Assembly (NCBI GenBank): GCA_002794735.1
Contig: NBAZ01000003.1
Span: 2,524,310 to 2,588,309, forward strand
Direction of reading: 5' to 3'
DNA length: 64,000 nucleotides
DNA from: Pyrrhoderma lamaoense
Taxonomy: Eukaryota > Basidiomycota > Agaricomycetes > Hymenochaetales > Hymenochaetaceae
In this document: positions 1-12,361 of the stretch, piece after piece
Layout of the letters: the number at the start of each line of letters is the position of its first letter
Position numbering within the stretch: position 1 is the stretch's first letter
Notes under the pieces: generated by a model
Seen by the model: only the letters and a program-made list of their open reading frames with translations
Databases searched by the model: none
Told to the model about the DNA's origin: nothing
Position numbers and translations under genes: made by a program

Positions 1-257
1 TGTATTGAACTACGAGCAAATGATGCTGAAATTGTTATATCCAGGTATGCGTTTAGGTTCCGCAAAGTGAGTATATGGATTTGTAATCAAAGCAAAGTTA
101 TGTAGATTATTACTGTAAGGTTACTATAATGCATAAGTAGATGCGTGCAGATGTATGGAATGATGCCTGAATTGTAATAGTGAGTTTAAAGAAAATAAGA
201 ATAGAAGATATCGCGCAATGGCGATATTCTTTTTATACTGGCCCGTCTATCCGGTTA

Positions 258-1079
258 TCAAGAAGTACTAGGTTCAGTAGCTTGCGGTGTGTCTATAGGT
301 TCTGCAATATTTTCGCGACTTGCATTTTCTGATTCCGAAGATACTTTATCCTGAGTATCATCGTCGCCATCATCCATTATTTCTGAAAATTACAGAGCTC
401 AGTAGTTATATTCCCAAAACTATGCTAAAAGAAACATACCTTCACCATATACATCTGGATGTGCACGGAAACAATCTTGCATAGACTTGAATAGCTCGAC
501 ACAGTTTATTCCTTTTGGCTCTTCTTCACTATACACAAAACAGCTAAATGCTGCTCGGAACTCTTGTCCGCAAGGACCGTGAGCCATTCCACCGAGACAT
601 GGACAATCCCAATTGATTTCACCCGTCTCTGGATTATAGGCGGCACCACCATGCCCGTCTTCATTTCCTGAATCAGCCTCTGGTGATTGAGATTCAGCTT
701 CATCTACGCTTGGCGGATCAACTTCGGTTATGGGACTTTGAACACGAGCTTCCGTATTTTGGTCAGGCTTCTGTTCACCGACAGATGCGGTTTGCTTTTT
801 TGGCCTTACTTTAGTCTCGGGTTTGTGTGCTATTAGGAATATCAGTTTTATTATTCATATAACCTTGTAGTGCAGCGTACTTTCAGCGTCCAAATAGACA
901 GCTTGGCTCCATGCAAGTGCACCGGCCAGAGCAACAGTGCCAAACATCCATTCTAATTGTTTTCCTCGTATAGCACTGCGGGCCTGAGTCGACAAGGAAC
1001 GGGAGAGATTTAACGCATGGCGTTGCCTCGGGATACGTGTAGGTCGACGAGCAGCGGCTCTGACGAATGCAGAAAACAT
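258..1079 (-). CDS. MIA40: Mia40/CHCHD4-type mitochondrial intermembrane-space oxidoreductase
   Basis: Oxidative import receptor of the mitochondrial intermembrane space; it passes disulfides to twin-Cys substrates together with Erv1. Three exons (introns 830-880 and 383-439, both GT-AG) give about 237 residues. The N terminus is Arg/Ser-rich with few acids, like a presequence, followed by one hydrophobic segment (about residues 43-60), matching the membrane-anchored fungal form. An acidic/Pro linker follows, then the hallmark CPC redox motif and a twin CX9C domain with the segments [19 protein letters not shown] and [15 protein letters not shown]. The C-terminal tail is acidic. It is divergently transcribed from the gene at 1442. 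Motifs and length leave little doubt; only exact splice choice is inferred. Confidence 0.93.
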
Positions 1080-1441
1080 TTAGTAGAGAATGGCAGCGTT
1101 AACTAGCGTGACGTCCCTTTGAATCCACATTACAAAACGAAAAAGATGCGTTAATAAGCAAATATCACGTGTACTATATACGCCTTATTTGTAGAGTTAC
1201 TAGTACCCATCAAAGTACTAAATTGGACACAGCCATCCGCCTACAATCGACCCGGAGTGATCGATTTCTATTCAAAATCACAGTTTTCCGCCCTGGAAAC
1301 GTAAACCTTGGCAGAAACATAAAAGCATGATGAAGCCCCTTCCCCTTTCTTCATCAGCGCTCTTTTCACCCACACTCTTTTCACTTTCACAACTTTTTCT
1401 ATTCCCAAGTTTAAAATCATCAACCAGTTCATCTTTGCTCC
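1080..1441. promoter_or_regulatory. Divergent promoter between MIA40 and the gene at 1442
   Basis: Shared 5' region of two head-to-head genes. It holds a palindromic CACGTG E-box at 1166-1171 and an A-rich CATAAAAG element near 1318-1328 followed by a pyrimidine-rich stretch before the ATG at 1442. No ORF or repeat is seen. The role of the E-box is inferred. Confidence 0.4.
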
Positions 1442-2991
1442 ATGGTCAGGTTAAATGGAGGTATCGCCTTGAATACCAATTCTGGTGGCAATGGCAGTAA
1501 TCGAAGAAAGTCTGGATTTCTTTCTAAAAACCTATCCTTTTGGGGACTAGTTGGGGCCGCTATGCTTTTGTTAAAACTCAAAGAAGAACGTGATCAATGT
1601 AAGATTATAATATAGTAAAGCCTATTTCTTCTGAGATGAATGTTATAAATCTCAAGATCAACCGGTTCCAAGTGAGCCTGGTTCTCAGGCGAATCCACTT
1701 GCTCCCCCTCCTTATAGAGATGACGACTGCGATAGGGAGAGTGCGATAGTACTTGATACGACTATCGACAGACCAAAGCGCAAACGCTCTTTATTTAAAG
1801 GTTGTTGTGTTTGTTGTGGTTTCAAGTGGGAGATTTCACTTTTTTTGCTATCAATTTTTTTTCTGACTAGTAGATATAAAATGACAGTTGTGGCCGGTTT
1901 TGCCTTGCCTTGGGGATTGTCATTCTTGGTTATTTGGCCTGGTCGTTGGTGAAACTTACTTGGTGGGCAGTTACAGTAAGTATCAGTTAAGCTGTTTTGA
2001 GTATGCGATTAATTTACTGACGTGAACACACTAGCCTGCGCCATCTGGTCTTGAGAATATGCCAGAATTCAGTACTTCTTTAGGCTGTCTTGATGCCTCA
2101 CACTTCTTTACAGATTCCAAGGCTCAGGCTACCTTGGATCACAATGCCATCCTATATACGACGGCTGTTGACAGTGATGGCTCTTTTGAGCTTCGTATAA
2201 ACGGTGGTGCCGTTGGAACGATCACTCTTTCACCTAGTCAAAACACGGAATATGACAATACAACAATTGCTCTTCATACAACAATCCGTAGTAACGAGGA
2301 AGGACTACTTTCAAAAGTTCAAGTTGATCACTCCAAAAACGGGAATAGTGCCATAAATGTTGTCACTCCACTCGGTGCTGACAACGAGGATGCGTGTATG
2401 CGCTACGACCTCAACCTCCAGCTGCCACAGTCTCTTAGCTACTTGCGTGTTGTATCTCAGTCTGTTGCGCAGATAAAGTTCTCGGATGAATTCACAACTG
2501 AATTCAATGGACTAGAGACAGTGAAGATAATGCTTTCAAGTAGATCATCTTCAAATATGGTACTCCCTATTTCCGATTTCATTGCTGAAAATATGGAAGT
2601 AAGCTTGAAGGGCGGCTACCTTTCAGGTGCACTTTCTATTGTGGGATCTACCTACGTCTCCACGCAGTCCGGGGATGCTATATCAAATGTCAAGTTTGTG
2701 ACTGTAGAATCAGATTCCCGTGAAGCTAAGCTTTCGACGAAAACAGGCACCGGCCAGTCGACGTTCACGTATGAGAACCCAGAATTGAAGCGCGTACAGA
2801 GTGAGCATATTGTCTCAGGTCAAGGTGATCTGAGGATCGACTATAAGCAGGCTCGCTTCAATGGGACTGTAGATGTAAAGGCTCGTTCGTATTCAATGTC
2901 TGGCGTACGAAGTGACATGGATTCTGCCTCCGTTATGTGGGCGACAAGAATGGAAAAGACTCGCTCAAAGTTGTCACTGATGGTGGGTTAA
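1442..2991 (+). CDS. Membrane-anchored beta-rich hypothetical protein
   Basis: Four exons (introns 1599-1656, 1826-1887, 1976-2034) encode about 456 residues. The first part is polar, with a short hydrophobic patch, then a basic/Cys-rich stretch (KGCCVCC) leading into one strong transmembrane helix ending in aromatic residues (LTWWAVT), about residues 110-140. The remaining ~310 residues are Ser/Thr/Gly-rich with alternating hydrophobic residues, as expected for stacked beta strands, and no obvious active site. The pattern resembles the domains of unknown function found in many Agaricomycete membrane-anchored proteins, but I cannot assign a named family. A single-pass protein with a large extracytoplasmic beta domain is inferred. 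Phases close exactly with no frameshift. Confidence 0.7.
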
Positions 2992-3161
2992 TATCTCTTT
3001 CTGAAAGGCATAAGACGTTACTTTTGCTTTGTTTCTATTTCTCTTTACAAAAAACGCTATTTTTGTGGACTATGGGTTAATTAGCTTGAGTTTGTTTGTT
3101 TGTTTGTTACCGAGTAATTATTATTATAATCACATAAGCAAGATGATATGTTATAAGCGGG

Positions 3162-3169
3162 TCACGTGA
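3162..3169. promoter_or_regulatory. TCACGTGA palindrome upstream of UCH37
   Basis: Perfect 8-bp palindrome with a CACGTG core about 130 bp before the UCH37 start. In fungi CACGTG is bound by Cbf1-type bHLH factors; binding here is inferred. The same core recurs in other promoters of this window. Confidence 0.35.
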
Positions 3170-3300
3170 AAAATTACGCGTCTCGCGTTTGGCTAGTAGA
3201 AAATCAAGAATATTATTGTTAAAATAACAGAAATCATTATTCTGAACATTAAATTTTGAACACTCAACCACAGACTACATTCGTTTTGAAATTAGCGCAA

Positions 3301-4453
3301 ATGTCTTTCGACGACAGTTCAAGTGGCTGGCAGTTGACAGAGTCAGATCCCGGTGTGTTCTCGTACGCTTCTCTCATGAGTAGTTTAACAGGAAAGTTTA
3401 CTGAGTGTGCTATTTTAGAGAATTCCTGAACACGCTCGGCGTGAAGGACCTTATAGTTGATGACCTTTATTCACTTGATGCCGACGCATTAAGAAGCTTG
3501 CAACCTATCCATGCTCTTATTTTCCTCTTTAAGTGGGTTGGTCATTCAGATGAAAGTGGCGGAGGGCAAGGCACATACGATGATGCTTTCCCAGGCTTCT
3601 TCGCCCACCAGGTCGTTAACAACGCTTGTGCAACCCTTGCAGTCTTAAATGCCCTTCTTAATATTCCAGGACTAGTGACTGGGTCAGAGATAGAAGATCT
3701 CCGCTCGTTCACGATAGGTATGGACCCACAAACATGTGGTCTTACCGTCACGAGCAGCGAGTTCTTACGTGCAGCACATAATGCCTTGAGCCCACCGAGT
3801 GCGGTAAGCCTTGATGGGCTTAACCTTCCCAGAGAGAAAAGTGAAGATGCATACCACTTTGTTGTATACGTACCTGTAGCGGGCAGCGTATATGAATTAG
3901 ATGGATTAAAAAGATGCCCAGTCAATCACGGTTCCTACCAAGAAGCTGGAGAAGGATGGATAGCTAAAGCTAGAGAAGTAATTGAAGCAAGGATCGCAAC
4001 CTATCCTGCGGGATCAGTAAGTATTTAATCTTTATCATCTTAATAGTATTATAACCTGATATACTAATGATCTCAATAGCTTGAGTTCAATCTAATGGCC
4101 ATACATACAGATACTCTTCCAAAGATGAAGTCACAACTGCAACAAGCTCAGGCTAAAAATCAGGAACTAGCGGTCTCTCAGCTTGTGGTACAAATAGCTC
4201 AAGAGGAAGAAAAAAGACGACGGTGGGCGGTAAGATATCATTCCCTGTGTTTACCTTGCTAGTCAAGCTAATGCATGTACTTTGTCAGTTCGAAAACAGT
4301 CTGAGGAGACATAATCATGTTGGGCTTTTACATGCATTAGCACTTGCTCTTGCAAAATCTGGAAGATTAGCGTCGGTGACAGAACAGGCACGTGCTAGAA
4401 TGAAGGAGCGCATAGAAAGAGGTCGCAGACAAGGGAAAATGGAAGAAGATTGA
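3301..4453 (+). CDS. UCH2: Ubiquitin C-terminal hydrolase UCH37/UCHL5 family
   Basis: Cysteine protease that trims ubiquitin chains at the 26S proteasome (Rpn13-bound) or in chromatin complexes. Four exons (introns 3363-3418, 4017-4079, 4230-4288) give 324 residues, close to the length of animal UCH37. It begins with the family signature ESDPGVF. The oxyanion Gln and catalytic Cys lie in HQVVNNACAT, and the catalytic His and Asp in YHFVVYVPV and YELDGLKR. The C-terminal UCH37-like domain is present (FNLMAI, then ENSLRRHNH and a basic helix), which separates it from the short UCHL1/3 type. All exon phases close without frameshift. The first intron is chosen because it restores GVFSEFLNTLG across the junction. 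Confidence 0.95.
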
Positions 4454-4722
4454 GAAAGTGGGTAGTAGTCAGGCTTTTATATAATCTTAGATAATACTTG
4501 TTGAATCCTGGTAGATCTTACAGACCTATGAGAGCTAGTTTAATGACTCACTCTAAATCAATATCGTACAAATAACAAGCTCATTGAACTCTGAGCTACC
4601 TGTGGCTTCGCGTCATACCATTTTAAGGAAGAAGTCTCGTAAAAAAATTATATAAAAGGATCTTACACATGAAGGGTTTTAAGGTTGCACTACAACGACC
4701 ATCTATGTCTAACTCGTCATGA

Positions 4723-5477
4723 TCAAATGAGTTGGTATGAATACTTAGACATATATGGTTCACTTGCACGGTCCAATTTGACACCATCATCAGTATAGCA
4801 TTTCATGACAGCTTCATAGTCTTTCCATGCATTTTCAGCAGTATTGGTACATGCTGGTAACGTTTCCGATTTAGCCGCAAGTTTCTTTATTGTACTCTCT
4901 GCATTGTTCAGGATATCTCGACACCTCAATAGAATTACCATCTTCTTCTTGTAGGAATCCAAAATTTCACCATATCTCTGCGCACTATCGGGATCTTTCC
5001 TTTCATCTGCTGCGCTCTTTTGAAAGTACTTTGTCCTTAACTGGTATACCAACTTAGGGTTTTCAATATACCCTTTGACTATTTTTTTCCGTTCTTCGAT
5101 GTCTTTTAGATAACCAGCTACATGCTCAGGTAATTTAGGAGGTTTAGACGGTGCCACAGCAGCGGCTACTTCTGGTTTGGGACCATTATTCGGGGTCACG
5201 ATCGCCGCAGTTCTAGTTCTTGATGATGACGAGTCACCGATCCTGGGGGCTACAAAGGCTCGTTTCTCGGGATTTCGCTGGCCTAAAGCTTCTGTTTTAC
5301 CAGGACGAAGGGTGTGCTTTGGGCTCTGCTCAAGCGCTATAGTCTCACCGATGGATTGACTTCCTGTTTGAGATCTTCTGGTTTCGGGTTTATTATTTTT
5401 ACCTTAGGTATGGTCGTTCCAGTATCTTTTCTTATTGGAGGTGTGGGTTGTAATCTCGTTTTGCCACTTCCAGACAT
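4723..5477 (-). CDS. Hypothetical basic protein with coiled-coil C-terminal half
   Basis: Best model has two exons with a 77-nt intron (5326-5402) and 225 residues, starting MSGSGKTRL. The first ~95 residues are low-complexity, rich in Pro, Ser, Thr, Lys and Arg, and probably disordered. The rest is helical and charged (KPPKLPEHVAGYLKDIEERK to the end), with heptad-like spacing and only two Cys. I do not recognise the family; it could be a kinetochore, spindle or Mediator-type small subunit, but that is a guess. The intron has a weak branch site, so the first exon is less certain than the second. It is divergent from ferrochelatase across about 1 kb. Confidence 0.55.
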
Positions 5478-6500
5478 CTCATATAATCTTGTACAAGCCG
5501 AATCTGTGGGGGATATGCTATTAGGGGAGTCAACTTGAATACACTGATATTTATAGAAGAAATGCTAGTAATGAGTGCAAAATAATACAAATTAGAGGAA
5601 CTTCCAGGACATTGCATAAATTACCCATATATGAGCTACTTTATATGCTTGTTGATCTTGTATGTTCCATTAGTCACGTGTGGTGGGTCATGTCGACATC
5701 TTAGACGAAGTACACTAGTGTAGATAAACATATGATTTGTAGCTGAATTTGATTTATAGATAATTTACTGTATTTTTTTCTACTCAGGGAAATAACCTCT
5801 GATACGTTGACTCAATCCTTTAGATGTATTACGTTGTTGTTGACTAAGTAGAATTTCCGAAAGGAGGAATAATTTTACCCGTACTTTGTATGAGAATATG
5901 AGCTTGAGGTTATCCCGATTTCTAACTTTTTCAAGATCAGCAAGCTTTATTCTTCTGTATATCTTTTTTACTAGAAACCCAAGTCGTAACACTATCTTAC
6001 AAATTCCCCGCTCTTCCCAGCTGTTTGCAAGCGATACTCACCCCATTCTGTTAGAGACCTTGAAGAAGAGCGGTCTGCTTGAAGAGGCTGTGCTCCTGAT
6101 AGGAGAAATATTATGATTCTACTTTGTTCCTTCTGCGCATTCCAACATTCATTTTATAGGGTGTCTAAGGGAGGGAGCAAATAGTACCTCGCAAGAGGAC
6201 TAGAAAGCAAAGCAGAAATTGTGCGAATGTTAGTTGATAATAAAAGTAACTAAACTTGTGATCAAAGTTTTGGTTTAATTTCCCACGAATACTAAGGAAT
6301 ATCCGCCTTGTGATTGGACCACGAGAGTTTCTTCTCGTCATCGTGTAAATACACCGTGACCCGAGCACGATGGATACTACGCATCGTGCTCTCCGTATAT
6401 ATATAAGATTTTCGCTTCACTCTCAAAGCGTCCTCACTTGTCACAACAGCTGTATGACACGTACTTGGTCACCGAAACGGACTTAGACCTACTAAAAAAT
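5478..6500. other. Intergenic region, possible gene remnant
   Basis: Gene-free kilobase between two divergent genes. It contains a CACGTG at 5675-5680 and the ferrochelatase TATA box. A short open stretch on the plus strand ending near 6116 reads like a helical exon (LLETLKKSGLLEEAVLLIGEIL, written in part), but I find no splice partner or start context, so I do not call it a gene. Confidence 0.4.
6396..6406 (+). promoter_or_regulatory. TATA box of ferrochelatase
   Basis: TATATATATAAG lies about 95 bp before the ATG at 6501 and is followed by a CT-rich tract, the usual layout of a fungal core promoter. Confidence 0.5.
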
Positions 6501-7887
6501 ATGTCGGTAGCAAAGTCGGTGCTTCGCGCTCTTTCCCGAAAATATGCTACAGTGCACAATTCGAGTGGAAAACCGTAAGCCGCAACTCTTTCAAAGAAGC
6601 CTAGTACTTATTGAGCGTTTATGTAGACCAACAGGTGTGTTATATACCGTACAAATATTTCGTAACTATATACTTTGTTTCTAATACGCACTATGAAGCG
6701 GTAATTATGTTAAATATGGGAGGACCTTCGACTGTAAGTGCAAGTTCATTGACTACTATAATTCGCTTTTACAAAAAGTATTCAGGTTCCTGAAGTTCAT
6801 GATTTCCTTAAAAATCTTTTTCTTGATGGTGATCTCATACCACTTCCCGCCCAACGTCTCCTTGCACCTTTCATTGCTCGAAGACGGACTCCGCAAATTG
6901 AGGAGCAATATTCAGCAATTGGCGGAGGTTCCCCTATTTTGCGTTACACTAAACTACAAGGAGAGTCTATGTGCTCCTTATTGGATGAACTTCGACCTCA
7001 GAGTGCTCCTCACAAAAGCTATGTAGCTTTCCGATACGCTAAACCTCTTACGGATGCGTGTGCAAAGGAAATGAAAGAAGATGGGGTGAAAAGAGCTATA
7101 GCATTCACACAATATCCACAGTACAGTTGCAGTACAACTGGGAGTAGCTTGAACGAATTATTCAGACGAGGAAGTTCAGGGAAGCTGGTTCAGAGGTTGA
7201 ATGGAGTGTAATAGACAGATGGGGAACTCATCCTGGGTTCATTGATTCTGTTGCTCAAAGAGTTGAAGCAGCTCTTATGAAATTCTCTCCTGAAAAACGG
7301 GACGATGTTGTACTTCTATTTTCGGCCCACTCACTCCCAATGAGTGTTGTAAATCGAGGTGATCCGTATGTTGCTGAGGTGAGCGCCACGGTATCAGAAG
7401 TAATGCGTAGGCTGGGAAATAGGAATGCGTATCGCCTTGTGTGGCAGAGTCAGGTTGGACCAAGTCAGTGGATGGGGATGCAGACCTCGGAAGCTATCAA
7501 AGGCCTTGCAAGGCTTGGGAGAAAGGATGTTGTACTTGTACCTATAGCCTTTACCAGTGATCACATTGAAACACTCTACGAGCTTGACTTGGAATATGTT
7601 AAGGAAGGAAAGGAGGTGTGTATTTCTCTTCTTCGGCCGATAGAGATCGTCCAGTCTGCTGACACGCTACTACCAAGCTGGGGATGGACGTACAAAGGGC
7701 AGAATCTTTGAATGAGTCGCCCGTGTTTGCTCGTGCGCTGGCTGATATAGTTGCAGAACATCTCGATAATTATGACTCTGGGAAAATTGGACCAATTAGT
7801 GTTCAGATGAAATTACGATGTCCTGGGTGTACAAATGCAACCTGTGAGCAACAAAAGAATTGGTTCGCACGGGCAGGACTAGTTTGA
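6501..7887 (+). CDS. HEM15: Ferrochelatase, mitochondrial (apparent 1-nt frameshift)
   Basis: Last enzyme of haem synthesis: inserts Fe2+ into protoporphyrin IX on the matrix side of the inner mitochondrial membrane. Five exons: introns 6575-6626, 6635-6698, 6734-6785 and 7616-7677. Exon 2 is a microexon of only 8 nt (6627-6634) whose inclusion produces the conserved [16 protein letters not shown]. Other signatures are [31 protein letters not shown] and [17 protein letters not shown], with the catalytic His in FSAHSLP. The C terminus holds CPGCTNATC, matching the [2Fe-2S] ligand region of fungal/animal enzymes. After NELFRR near 7165-7175 the frame shifts by one missing base; one extra A in GGAAG rejoins it, giving about 385 residues. 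As this enzyme is essential, a base-call error is more likely than decay. Confidence 0.92.
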
Positions 7888-8542
7888 TTATTGTTATGCA
7901 TTTCTAATTTTTGATTGCAATTCGTTCTTCTCTTCTCGGCGCACTAGCTGAGTAAAATTCCTATTACTAACGTAGCTTAATGTAATGATATCTATTCAGT
8001 CATTAATTTTCTCCTATCCAACACGCATAGCATATGATCATGTACACAGTTTCAATATACGCTGACTCCTATTCTTGTTCTCAGACTATAGAAGCTGATA
8101 TATTTTCTTCTTGACGAACAAAACAAGGTATTGATTACACGATTTAGGTGTGATAGCGTTACGAGTATGTGCTAATATTTCTTCCTGGTTTTTCTCTATA
8201 AAAGTGGATGCAACTAACTTTTTTGGGAAAATGGTCGAAGTTTGATCAACTGACAATAGTCAAAGTTCATTAAGGGAAAAAAAGGGGGGAAAGTAACAAA
8301 TATGTAGCAAAATTTAGATTTTGAAGCTAGACCTCAGCCGTGAGAAGCAGTTTCTCCTTGCTTATGAATCTAAACTCGCATGTGCCATCATATGTCTGTA
8401 TAAACGCGTCATCGGCATGTGTACGAAGAACCAATACGGCAACTCCAATGTCGCAAATTATTTGCAATTGCTTGGTCGAGTTGATATATAAAGCATCCTG
8501 AACTTGTTCGATATCTATCTATCCCCTCCGTCCTTGCAAATC
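7888..8542. other. Intergenic region, AKR promoter
   Basis: Spacer between ferrochelatase and the aldo/keto reductase. TATATAAA at 8485-8492 lies 58 bp before the reductase ATG, followed by a CT-rich leader. A poly-A/poly-G run sits at about 8276-8288. No ORF or repeat was recognised. Confidence 0.45.
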
Positions 8543-9891
8543 ATGGCTACTTCAAAGACAGAAACGACACAACCTCCTGTTGAGTATAGACGGCTCGGGA
8601 ACTCTGGGTTACGTGTTTCAGTTCCGATTGTATGTCTTGTCTGGATGGGTATCTAATCCAGGTTATTGAGTTCTTTGCTTATATGCACTTCGTTATTTTA
8701 AGATTGGAGCAATGAGTTTTGGGAGCGACCAATGGTTATCATGGGTTCTCAATGAAGATAAGGTTCGCAGTTCTGATCTATATATCAATAAAAATGTGAC
8801 GTGAGCAACTTTATCATGTAGGCTATTCCTATCTTAAAAGCCGCATGGGATCGTGGTGTTACGACAATTGATACGGCAAATGTCTATTCTAATGGAGAAT
8901 CCGAACGAATTATTGGAAATTTCTTGAAACAGGTTAGTGATACTCCTTTATAAAGTCACTCTGCAGCTAAGAATGACATCCTCGCTATAGTACAATATTC
9001 CCCGACACCGCATCCAGATATTTACAAAGTGTTTTGCACTCGTTCATGATGATCCTAGTATACGTACTTTTCTCCACCCGGAGCTCAAGAGTGCTCGAGA
9101 TTACGTAAACCAATCTGGTCTCTCCCGGACTGCAATATTCAATCAAGTCAACGCATCCCTTGAGCGTCTCGGCGTGACATATATCGATCTTCTACAAATA
9201 CATCGCCATGACCCCGAAACGCCTCCTGAGGAAACTATGCAGGCACTACATGATCTTGTTCGGTCAGGAAAAGTACGATATATCGGTGCTAGTTCCATGA
9301 GGACTTATCAATTTGCCGAGTATAACTATGTTGCGGAAAAGAATGGTTGGACCAAATTTATCTCGATGCAGAATGAATATTCATTACTGTATCGTGAGGA
9401 TGAAAGGGAAATGATTCCTTACTGTAAGAAAAACGGAATCGGATTGATCCCATGGGGTCCTTTACAAGCCGGCGATCTTGCTGCACCCATTGATACTCAG
9501 ACCACGAGGCGTTCGGTCGACAAAGAAATGGGTAGACGCAAGTACAGCGAAGCAGACAAAGCGATTATCAGCCGTGTCGAGGAAATAGCTAAGAAGAGGG
9601 ACTGGCCGATGGCTCAAGTTGCTATTGCTTGGATTAACCAGAAAGTTTCTAGTCCGATTATCGGAATAAGCTCGGTACGTTCAGCTGGTAATTCCTTCGA
9701 GATATATCTGGGCTAATTGTATATAAGACTAAACGACTTGAGGAAAGTATTATAACCGGGAAAGTATTGACTGAGGAGGAAATAAAATATCTGGAAGAGC
9801 CGTACGTTTTGAATTTTATCTAACTTTCTTCCAGTCTTGTTAATCCACTACATATAGATACGAGCCAAAGGTTGTTAGAGGCCATGCATAA
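8543..9891 (+). CDS. Aldo/keto reductase
   Basis: NADPH-dependent reductase of aldehydes or ketones, presumably cytosolic. Six exons (introns 8630-8702, 8763-8821, 8933-8990, 9675-9727, 9802-9857) give 349 residues with exact phase closure. The TIM-barrel motifs are in order: [12 protein letters not shown], the catalytic Asp and Tyr in [14 protein letters not shown], Lys in IFTK, His in [11 protein letters not shown], then [16 protein letters not shown] and [10 protein letters not shown], and SSPIIGISS near the cofactor site. The set is typical of the Kv-beta/VcAKR-like fungal subgroup (versiconal hemiacetal acetate reductase type). Substrate is unknown. It faces a convergent P450, but co-function is only suggested by proximity. 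Confidence 0.93.
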
Positions 9892-10101
9892 GAGAGAATA
9901 AAGAAATTGTATTGATATCATAAAAAAGTTTACTGTACAAGGATCGTCGACTCGTCCTTAGCTTTACAATCACTGATAAATGTTTTTGAACGAACGGTGC
10001 TATAAATATAAGTATCGAAATTGTACATTTAAACACATGTACTAGCTAAAAATGATCACGGGTATATCTCAACAATATGGTTCAGGATTATCACCTTTTG
10101 A

Positions 10102-12361
10102 CTACTTTGCAAAAGATATCTTCAAAGGAAGTTGTGGAGAAAGTCCTTCTCTCCTTTAAGGACAGGAGATTGAAGAAAACTCATGGCCCAGAATATCTCC
10201 TTGGAACTCGGTGCAAATGAGAATGTCTCAAGTAGCACCGATAAAACAAGTTCTATCGGAGGAGTTCATATGCATAAGTGATTAATAATGGTAAGAACTT
10301 ACTCATTTCCATTTCGGCAAACTTGAACCCACTAAAAGCGGATTAGAAGATAAGAGAAAGTTATAATCAGCAAAACTTACATGCACGCTCTTCCTCCACC
10401 AGAGAATGTCATCCTAAACCGAAGTTTCAGTTGAAGCATGATAAATAATGTCAATATGTGAGGCATACATCGAAGCATATACTCCCGGAAGATGTGCCTT
10501 CGCCACAGACTCGGGCATCGGTTTTAACCATCTTTCAGGTTTCCACTCTTCCGCATCTTCTCCCCATATCTTCTTACTTCTATTCGCTCCAATGATGGAA
10601 ATAACGATCCCGGTATTATTCTTCAGAGGTATTTCTGTTAGTTGTGTTACTCCATCCACAGCAGTAATCGACCGCGCTAGGGGAAGTACAACGTCTGCGC
10701 GGGTAGTTCTTACGAGTTGTGATACTGGAGGGAACACGCGGAGGGTTTCGCGGCAAACAGCATCGAGATATGGGAGAGACATCAGTTTATCATAAGACAG
10801 ATCTCCTTCAGCCTGTCGAGCTGCTCGAACTTCTGCACGGAGCTTATCTTGAACATCCGGATTCTTAGAAAGCTGATGAAGAATACGGCAAACGGCACCC
10901 GTTGTTGTGTCGTGTCCGGCAAAGATAAATGTACTGCCATTTTGATTAAAACATGGGTGTTAGTAGAAAGAATGAGGTTTGGGGAACATACCTCATTTGA
11001 CCGAGGAGTTCCGACTCTGGGAGGCGATCCTCTTTGTTTGCTTCCATATTAGCTTTCACTGGTTTCATATTAAGCTTACAATTACCTGTATAATTGAAGA
11101 AAAAAAAGGCTTACATAGGATGCTCATGATGTCCTTACCACGGCCGATCTGGTGTAAAGTATCAGCATCGCCTCGTTCAAGTCCAGCTTTCTTTTTCATG
11201 AAAATATCCCGAGAAGTTTCATCCATAACATCAGCTACAACTCCCATTGTCCGGACCAGAGGATTTGGAAAGAGGTCAACAGCTTTTCTACGGAGCTTCG
11301 GAGTCCCAATATTCACGATCCAAGGTAGGAATTGTCGTTCCAAAAAGAGTTTGAAGTTAGTCGGACTAATCCGGTTTCAACAAATTTAAATCAGTTTCAC
11401 TAACAGAGGGGAGGAAACGGAGATATACCTAAAGACCTTGACTGCATCACTGTATCTGTTATGGGGGCATTCTCGTCCAGAGCATTGAATGTGTATCCGA
11501 GGCCTCCCTGGCCTATGCATTCAAGGGCAGCACGAGACATCCACCTCATTATATTAATCTCCTCGGAACCCTCGCGGACCTGTTTCGCAATAATATCGCG
11601 GAACTAGATAAAATGTCAAGCGATGAAGTTTGATCAAGCTCCAGCTTCTTCGTAAAGAAGGAGGCTCCGTACCTGGTGTATAATGGGATAGAAAACGGGG
11701 ATGAGGTCTCGCATGTGCTTCATTGAGAAGACTGGATTGAGCATCTTCCTCTGCCTTTTATGGCGATCACCTATGAATTATCAAAGGTAGTTTCTTAGTA
11801 GCTTATAACATCATATAATAGTATGAGATAGATACCAAGGGTAGATAAAAGACCGGGTCCGAGGACCAGATTATTCGTTCTGTTACAAGTAATAAGAGGG
11901 ATTGCCATATTATTAGGATATCAATAATGTACGTGATGAACATATCTGGCTCTTCATAGATATATTGATCCTTTACTAAGATATAGTGAAGGGCAAGAGG
12001 ATCAGCGACGTAGAGTTGCTCGTCCTAGTAATAACATAAATTATTGCTCCGATGGCTTAAAGGGGAGAGACGTACTCCGAATAGCATATTGAGTCTGGAA
12101 ACAGAGCCAAATTTCTTCAAGAGCATGTCATGAAACTCCCATCCATGACGATCGAATACCTGGTGAAAATTTCCTTCCGTTCTTCATGAGAGTTCATTTT
12201 TTGCTGAAACTATGATGTTAGCACGTACCCTTCCACCAAGAGGTACTAGAGGGGCCTGGAACATTTGAGAGACCAGATTTGACAAAATATGGCCGGAGAA
12301 CGCGCCATAGGGTAATTGATAGAATAGTGAGACCAATAACCTGAAGGGGAGAGAATATCAT
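10102..12361 (-). CDS. Cytochrome P450 monooxygenase number 1 (two apparent 1-nt frameshifts)
   Basis: ER-anchored haem-thiolate monooxygenase. Twelve exons; plus-strand introns are 12174-12228, 12025-12075, 11880-11932, 11771-11835, 11604-11672, 11366-11428, 11053-11114, 10934-10991, 10414-10468, 10332-10380 and 10253-10302. The start gives a transmembrane anchor then VPGPSSTSWWKGNFHQ. Further motifs are GDRHKRQRKMLNPVF (C helix), FIFAGHDTTTGAV (I helix), ETLRV (ExxR), KPERW and the haem loop FSGGGRACIGFKFAEMEM with its Cys ligand. Two single missing bases are apparent: in the G5/C5 run at 11463-11467, after which RYSDAVKVFSP is restored, and near 10136, after which the usual ending PQLPLKISFAK is restored. 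Read as written, it stops at 10122. It resembles basidiomycete CYP5144/CYP5150-like enzymes; the substrate is unknown. Confidence 0.92.

Noticed and set aside
506..703. 65-residue minus-strand ORF
   Set aside because: It is a shifted frame over the Mia40 twin-CX9C exon; the real frame carries CPC and CX9C motifs.
3542..3925. 127-residue minus-strand ORF
   Set aside because: Antisense shadow of the UCH37 catalytic exon.
7135..7225. A 20-nt intron to explain the ferrochelatase frame break
   Set aside because: GT...AG at that spacing is in phase but far shorter than any other intron here and would delete a segment whose length matches the family.
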